A program made the position numbers and the translations under genes. A model generated the notes under the pieces. It saw only the letters and a program-made list of their open reading frames with translations. It made no database searches and was not told where the DNA came from. From DASWNP01 sp036399175 (lineage in GTDB: Bacteria > Acidobacteriota > Blastocatellia > Pyrinomonadales > Pyrinomonadaceae): 10,812 nt of DNA. The stretch lies in NCBI GenBank assembly GCA_036399175.1, contig DASWNP010000065.1, positions 1 through 10,812 on the forward strand, written 5' to 3'. This document shows, one piece after another, positions 7,226-10,812 of this stretch; the first letter of the stretch is position 1, and every line of letters begins with the position of its first letter.

Positions 7226-7864
7226 TCAGACGGGTTTGCTCAGGTAGTAATGCCAGAGCAGGCGCGCGGCGACGGCGCGGTAGGGTCGCCAACGCTCGGC
7301 GAGCGTTTCAAGCTCGGTCTCGGTTGGGCGCGCGTCCAGACCTTTGAGCTTTTGCGCGGCGACGGCTAAGGCGAGGTCGCCGGAAGGCCAGATGTCGGGT
7401 CTGCCGAGCGCCATCAGAAGGTAAATGTCTGCCGTCCAGGAGCCGATGCCTTTGATTTTGAGTAGCTCGGCTCTGGCGGCTTCGTCGTCCAGCTCGGCCA
7501 GCGCGTCGAGATTGAGACGACCTTCGACTATCGACTCGGAGAGATGCCTGACGTAGAGGATTTTCTGACGGCTGAAACCGATTGCCTTGAGCGCCGCATC
7601 GTCCAACCGTAGAAAGCTTCGGGGCGCGAGCGGCGAGGCGGCTCGAAGGAGGCGTTCGTAGGTGGCACGGGCGGAGGCGAGCGAGACCTGCTGCTCAAGG
7701 ATAATTTGAACGAGCGTTGGGAAGCCGGGCTCGCGCGCCCAGAGCGGAGGCGAGCCGAGAAGCTTGTGGACGCGGCGGAGGTCTCGGTCGCGCCGCGAGA
7801 GACGTTCGAGGGCGCGCTTGAGAGAAAGCTCGTCGAGCGGCTGCACGGGAGAGATGCTTCGCAC
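7226..7864 (-). CDS. DNA-3-methyladenine glycosylase II (AlkA-type, HhH-GPD superfamily)
   Basis: This 212-residue protein is an HhH-GPD DNA glycosylase of the AlkA type, which removes alkylated bases in base excision repair. The helix-hairpin-helix motif is LLKIKGIGSWTADIYLL (134-150) and the catalytic Asp is Asp163 in WPSGDLAL, equivalent to Asp238 of E. coli AlkA. EQQVS (57-61) and RWRPYRAVAARLLWHYY (191-207) are also family features. It lacks the extra N-terminal domain of E. coli AlkA, as many short bacterial members do. The start is GTG at 7864, with no strong ribosome site; it lies 9 bases after the stop of the OmpA/PEGA gene, so translation may depend on the upstream gene. A 5-base-pair hairpin (7210-7223) sits just past the stop. 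Confidence 0.92.
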   Translation of the reverse strand: MRSISPVQPLDELSLKRALERLSRRDRDLRRVHKLLGSPPLWAREPGFPTLVQIILEQQVSLASARATYERLLRAASPLAPRSFLRLDDAALKAIGFSRQKILYVRHLSESIVEGRLNLDALAELDDEAARAELLKIKGIGSWTADIYLLMALGRPDIWPSGDLALAVAAQKLKGLDARPTETELETLAERWRPYRAVAARLLWHYYLSKPV

Positions 7865-7873
7865 GCGCGATTG

Positions 7874-8932
7874 CTACTGCTTGACCAGCTCGACGCGGCG
7901 ATTCATCGCGCGCCCGACGGGCGTCTCGTTTCCGGCGACCGGCTTGGAAGCTCCGTAGCCGACGGTGGTCAGGCGCGAGGGGTCGATGCCGCTGGCCTGT
8001 AGATAGTTTTTCATTGCGACGGCGCGACGCTCCGAAAGGCTCTTGTTGTGTTCGGGCGTCGAGGTCGAATCGGTGTGTCCCTCAATCGTCAGACGCCAGT
8101 CGGGACGCTTCTTGAGAATGGCGACGATTCTATCTAAGGTCGGCTTCGAGTCTTCTTTGAGACGGTCGGAGTCGGGGTCGAAGTTTGCGCCGTAGATGCG
8201 CGCGCGCCCCATCTGTCCGAGGTCGTCTTCAATCTGGTCTTGCGCGGCGGGCGGCGGCTCGGCTGTGAGCGGCGTGAGCCTGACGCGGATTTCGCGCACC
8301 TCGCCGCCCTCGCCCTTCACGGTCGTCCTCCAATCGGCGTAGCCTTCGTGTGTGACGCGCACCTCGCGCATCTCGCCCGCGCGCAACCCCTGCGCGATAA
8401 TCGCCCCGCTCGCCTGCGACACTCCGATAGGCACTTCATCGACGAAGACTTTGCTGCCCTGCGGCGCGTTCAAAACTCTGAGCGTGAAGGTCGAGCTGAA
8501 AGGCCAGAAGAAATAGAGCAAGCCGGCAAGGATGATGAGAAACAGCGTGGCGAGAAAACTCCCGCCCATCACCCAGACCCACGTCGGGACGCGACGAGAA
8601 GTCGCAGGTGCGACGGGAGCGACGGGCGTCTGCTGCGGCGGGCGCTGGACGTAAGCCTGCTGCTGCGGCACGGGCGGGCGGCGAAAGTTGTCCTCTTCGT
8701 CTTCGTACGGGACGTTGAAGTTGACGGATGTCAGGTCGAAGTTGTTGCGCGGGGCGTTGCTGCGAGGCGGCGTGCGGTTGCCGCCTTCGCGCGGGATGTT
8801 GTAGGCCGTGCGGTCGAAGTCGCCGCCCTGTGGCGCGGGCGGCTGACCGGGACGCCGGGAGCCCGGCGGCGACATAAAAGGGGTCGTCAGGTCGAAGTTT
8901 GTCCCGCCATCGTCGTCATCTCTTCCGCTCAT
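7874..8932 (-). CDS. Membrane-anchored PEGA and OmpA-domain protein
   Basis: This 352-residue protein has an unusual layout. Residues 1-116 are a disordered, Pro/Gln-rich tail that should face the cytoplasm. One membrane segment spans about 118-143. A PEGA-like domain (about 149-220, with APQGSKVFVDEVPIG) follows, and an OmpA C-terminal peptidoglycan-binding domain spans about 245-352. The OmpA motif is clear: FDPDSDRL, then IEGHTDSTSTPEHNKSLSER and VGYGASKP, ending GRAMNRRVEL. The protein would tie the inner membrane to the cell wall. The tail carries three FD(L/R)T motifs at F13, F39 and F65, spaced exactly 26 residues. ATG 8932 has an AGGAG site 6 bases upstream, and a strong promoter lies at 9028-9055. 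It is the first gene of a cluster with the glycosylase and probably YihY. Confidence 0.9.
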   Translation of the reverse strand: MSGRDDDDGGTNFDLTTPFMSPPGSRRPGQPPAPQGGDFDRTAYNIPREGGNRTPPRSNAPRNNFDLTSVNFNVPYEDEEDNFRRPPVPQQQAYVQRPPQQTPVAPVAPATSRRVPTWVWVMGGSFLATLFLIILAGLLYFFWPFSSTFTLRVLNAPQGSKVFVDEVPIGVSQASGAIIAQGLRAGEMREVRVTHEGYADWRTTVKGEGGEVREIRVRLTPLTAEPPPAAQDQIEDDLGQMGRARIYGANFDPDSDRLKEDSKPTLDRIVAILKKRPDWRLTIEGHTDSTSTPEHNKSLSERRAVAMKNYLQASGIDPSRLTTVGYGASKPVAGNETPVGRAMNRRVELVKQ

Positions 8933-9027
8933 CGCTCCTGTTCCTCCTCAACGAAACTCTCCGCGCCGAAAACCCGACTCCCCTTCCCCGCTCTCTCGGC
9001 CATCCGGACAACTCTTCCGGCCTCTTC

Positions 9028-9055
9028 ATTCTACTCTTGCGCCGCCGTCTGGCAA
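9028..9055 (-). promoter_or_regulatory. Strong sigma70-type promoter for the OmpA/PEGA gene cluster
   Basis: On the minus strand, TTGCCA (-35, at 9055-9050) is followed by 16 bases and TAGAAT (-10, at 9033-9028). Each matches five of six consensus positions. The start would fall near 9021, giving a leader of about 88 bases before ATG 8932. It is the best overall promoter match seen in the window and fits the gene orientation. Confidence 0.65.
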
Positions 9056-9155
9056 ATCCTAAACGGTAAAAAGCTTTGGCGGACTGCCTCGCTCGCCTTT
9101 ATCATGCTTCGGCGAGAGCGGAAGGAAGAAGGAGAGTTTGAAACCGATAGCGAAG

Positions 9156-9180
9156 GCTTCGTCGTCGAGGGCGACGAAGC
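9156..9180 (+). promoter_or_regulatory. Perfect 9-base-pair hairpin upstream of the DUF983 gene
   Basis: GCTTCGTCG (9156-9164) pairs fully with CGACGAAGC (9172-9180) around a 7-base loop. It ends 53 bases before GTG 9234. It may be part of a leader fold or an operator; no downstream U-run makes it a terminator. Role unknown. Confidence 0.45.
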
Positions 9181-9233
9181 GCGGCTACCTCGCGCAGTAA
9201 TAGTAGCGGTAGCGACGTAGCGCGGGAGAGATT

Positions 9234-9641
9234 GTGGGGAGAGAGCGACGTTCGATAACGAAGACTTTGGGGCGATGCGTGATGCTTCGGTGTCCGGCGT
9301 GCGGGCGGGCGTCCATCGTGCAGAGCCCGTTTCAAATCAAAGAGGGCTGCTCGGCGTGCGAAGTGATTTTCAAGCGCGAGGATGGATTCTTCGTCGGGGC
9401 GATTATGGCGAACGTCGTCACGACGGAGTTTGTCATACTGGCTTTCTATCTCGTCTCGCTGCCCTGGATAGGCTCGAATTACGAGACGGTGCTCGCGTGC
9501 CTGTTCGGCGCGGCGCTGCTTTTTCCCGTCGCCTTCTATCATCACAGTTGGAGTTTCTGGCTGGGGCTCGATTATCTGGTCGAGTCGCTGCCAAAGGCCG
9601 GAGAGACGAAAATCGACTCGAACGGAAGGCGAAAAGGATGA
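9234..9641 (+). CDS. DUF983 family zinc-ribbon membrane protein
   Basis: This protein of up to 135 residues resembles DUF983 proteins, small membrane proteins of unknown function with an N-terminal zinc ribbon. Two CxxC knuckles are present (Cys20/Cys23 and Cys39/Cys42), followed by two membrane segments near 55-77 and 84-103. The start is debatable. GTG 9234 has a well placed GGAG (9225-9228, 5 bases away), whereas ATG 9282 would give the shorter MLRCPACG start usual in the family but has only a GGGG run upstream. I use GTG 9234 on ribosome-site grounds. The stop overlaps the start of the DUF4440 gene as ATGA, so the two are translationally coupled. A hairpin lies upstream. Confidence 0.8.
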   Translation: MGRERRSITKTLGRCVMLRCPACGRASIVQSPFQIKEGCSACEVIFKREDGFFVGAIMANVVTTEFVILAFYLVSLPWIGSNYETVLACLFGAALLFPVAFYHHSWSFWLGLDYLVESLPKAGETKIDSNGRRKG

Positions 9642-10129
9642 GCCGCGAAGAGAAAGAGACGAGGGCGACTCGGGGAGTCGAATCGGTCGAAGGCGAGATT
9701 CTCGAAATCGAGCGCGAGGTGATGTCGGCCATCGAGCGGCAGGACGAGGCGGCGCTCGGTCGCCTGGTGGCGGAGGATTTCGTCTTCCGCGATGCGGCGG
9801 GCGCGTCGCTTGCGAAGCGGGATTTTCTGCGGCTCGCCACGTCTCTGCCCGTCAAAATTCTGTCCGTGTGGGGCGAGCAGTTGGAGGTACGCGTCTACGG
9901 CGAGACGGCTGTCCTGACCGGCAGACAAAGGGCGCTGGTCGAGAATGCCGACGGTCAGCAGGAGGACGGAGGCACGCAGATTTTCACGGATGTCTTCGTC
10001 AGGCGCGAAGGGCGCTGGCTGCTCGCGCTGGCGCACACGGTCGAGCTGCCGCAGACGGATGCGGCGACGGAAGCGCCCGCGCCGTCGGGCGAAGCTGCGC
10101 GGCCGTCGCCGCTTGTGGGCACGCCTTAA
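9638..10129 (+). CDS. DUF4440/SnoaL-like NTF2-fold protein
   Basis: This 163-residue protein has an NTF2-like (DUF4440/SnoaL-like) domain at about residues 23-137. Typical features are the first helix (EREVMSAIERQDEAALGRLVAEDFVFRD, split here by position: 25-52), GxxLAKRDFL (55-64), and the final strands FTDVFVRREGRWLLALAHTVE (116-136). Members form small cone-shaped barrels that bind ligands or act as isomerase-like enzymes; most, as here, have no assigned substrate. No signal peptide is present. The C-terminal 25 residues are a Pro/Ala-rich tail. The start is ATG 9638, overlapping the DUF983 stop by ATGA, with a purine-rich stretch (GGAAGGCGAAAAGG) before it. It ends facing the metallopeptidase gene with a 34-base gap and no visible terminator. 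Confidence 0.85.
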   Translation: MSREEKETRATRGVESVEGEILEIEREVMSAIERQDEAALGRLVAEDFVFRDAAGASLAKRDFLRLATSLPVKILSVWGEQLEVRVYGETAVLTGRQRALVENADGQQEDGGTQIFTDVFVRREGRWLLALAHTVELPQTDAATEAPAPSGEAARPSPLVGTP

Positions 10130-10163
10130 AAGTCACTTACCGACTGAGCACAAAACTTAAACG

Positions 10164-10812
10164 TCATTCGCCGAGGGCGGCGTACTTGAAGAGGCGGAAG
10201 CGATAGCGCTGCTGGTCGCGGATGTTTTTCGCCACCGCGCCGTGCAGTTGCTCGTCCCAGCGCCCGTATTGCTCGACGAAGCGATTGGCGGCGTCGCGGT
10301 CGCCCTGGTATTGCACGTCGAGCACTTTGGCGAGGAGCTTCCCGACCGTGTCGTGATACTTGTCGTAGTTGATGTTGAGCTTCTGCGTCTGTGGGTCGAA
10401 GGTGAGCAGTCCGTTTTCGAGGAAGAAGTTCCACTGCATGAGCTGCATCATGTTGTAGGGCTGCTCGCGGCGCGGGCGGTTGTTCTGGAGAACGCGGTTG
10501 ATGCCGCTCGCATAGACGGAGCGAAGCTGCGCGGGCGTGTAGTAGCCCTGACGCGCGAGCGCTTCGGCGACGTAGAGCGAGACGAGGTCGGCCTTCATCT
10601 CTTCGAGCAGGCTGGAAGTGTCCTGTAATGCGGTGTCGAGGTCTTGCCCGTTCTTCGTTAAATCGACGCCGAGATAGTGGCCGACTTCGTGCCAGAGCGT
10701 GCGGTAGAAGCTGCCGTCGGGCGTTAAATCTTTGTGATGCGCGGGCGAGACGGCCGCTTCCCAGCCGCGCCCCGTGTTCTCGGCAATCTCGGGGCTGCGC
10801 ATGATGTTCGAG
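10164..10812 (-). CDS. Zinc metallopeptidase resembling family M49 (dipeptidyl peptidase III-like), C-terminal part
   Basis: This is the last 215 or so residues of a minus-strand gene that starts beyond base 10812; codons SNI precede the first Met in frame, so that Met is internal. The zinc site is LWHEVGHYLG (HExxH form), and the second motif SLLEEMKADLVSLY, 25 residues later, supplies the third ligand Glu and is typical of M49-like peptidases (EExxAD). Dipeptidyl peptidase III itself has HExxxH; the HExxH form is one I associate with bacterial relatives. The rest is helical, with QPYNMMQLMQWNFFLENG and a basic C-terminus. Substrate and location cannot be judged without the N-terminus. Zinc peptidase is secure; M49 membership is likely. 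Confidence 0.8.
   Translation of the reverse strand, partial: SNIMRSPEIAENTGRGWEAAVSPAHHKDLTPDGSFYRTLWHEVGHYLGVDLTKNGQDLDTALQDTSSLLEEMKADLVSLYVAEALARQGYYTPAQLRSVYASGINRVLQNNRPRREQPYNMMQLMQWNFFLENGLLTFDPQTQKLNINYDKYHDTVGKLLAKVLDVQYQGDRDAANRFVEQYGRWDEQLHGAVAKNIRDQQRYRFRLFKYAALGE

Larger units (their letters stand above)
8933..9233. other. Divergent intergenic region between the OmpA/PEGA and DUF983 genes (301 bases)
   Basis: The left part is the leader of the OmpA/PEGA transcript, whose predicted 5' end folds as a small hairpin (CCGGA 9004-9008 with TCCGG 9016-9020). The minus-strand promoter lies at 9028-9055. The right part has a purine-rich run (about 9113-9136), a 9-base-pair hairpin (9156-9180) and clustered GTAGCG units (about 9202-9221). 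No convincing plus-strand promoter was seen; TTGCGC/TAAACG near 9037-9065 is too weak to call. Confidence 0.65.

Noticed and set aside
8240..9220. Long plus-strand open frame opposite the OmpA/PEGA gene
   Set aside because: It is antisense to a clearly conserved protein, is arginine-rich with no recognisable domain, and has no ribosome site; open antisense frames are common in GC-rich DNA.
9104..9220. 38-residue plus-strand frame just before the DUF983 gene (starts MLRRERKEEGEF)
   Set aside because: It has a position suited to a leader peptide, but no ribosome site, and its sequence is low in complexity and overlaps the hairpin region. Not enough to call a gene.
9275..9637. Upstream extension of the DUF4440 frame
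   Set aside because: This part overlaps the DUF983 gene in another frame and encodes arginine-rich shadow sequence; the ATG at 9638 with the ATGA overlap is the sensible start.

Overview
This window looks like chromosomal DNA from a GC-rich, Gram-negative-type bacterium. The gene set (exported hydrolases with signal peptides, a PEGA/OmpA envelope protein, a class III-like PPK2, DUF983 and DUF4440 proteins, an M49-like peptidase) and the protein style suggest an acidobacterium of the Blastocatellia type. That assignment is an inference from remembered family distributions; there is no rRNA or marker gene here. There is no tRNA, CRISPR array, insertion sequence or phage gene, and the genes appear intact apart from the two cut by the window ends.

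Layout. Bases 1-3211 carry three minus-strand genes, read right to left: a 583-residue protein with an unrecognised N-terminal half and a C-terminal beta-propeller, an exported alpha/beta hydrolase, and the start of a GH13 alpha-amylase-type lipoprotein. A large imperfect inverted repeat built from a 7-base unit lies between the first two. Bases 3212-3616 form a divergent control region with a good minus-strand promoter (TTGACA/TATCTT), two direct 23-base repeats abutting its -35 box, and a weaker plus-strand promoter candidate. Next come two plus-strand genes, an exported erythromycin-esterase-family protein and a polyphosphate kinase 2, separated by a strong hairpin.

Bases 6207-8932 hold a second minus-strand cluster: OmpA/PEGA protein, then an AlkA-type DNA glycosylase 9 bases later, then a YihY/BrkB membrane protein 74 bases later. 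A near-consensus promoter (TTGCCA, 16 bases, TAGAAT) precedes the OmpA gene. Bases 9234-10129 hold a plus-strand pair, DUF983 and DUF4440, joined by an ATGA overlap. The window ends inside a minus-strand zinc metallopeptidase resembling family M49.

How the genes relate. No single pathway ties the window together. Several products act at or outside the membrane (amylase lipoprotein, alpha/beta hydrolase, esterase-family protein, OmpA/PEGA protein, YihY, DUF983), alongside stress- or nucleotide-linked enzymes (PPK2, glycosylase). I did not find a clear new multi-gene system. The points most worth following up are the 7-base-unit inverted repeat, the repeat-flanked divergent promoter region, the propeller protein with its unrecognised N-terminus, and three FD-x-T motifs spaced exactly 26 residues apart in the cytoplasmic tail of the OmpA/PEGA protein.
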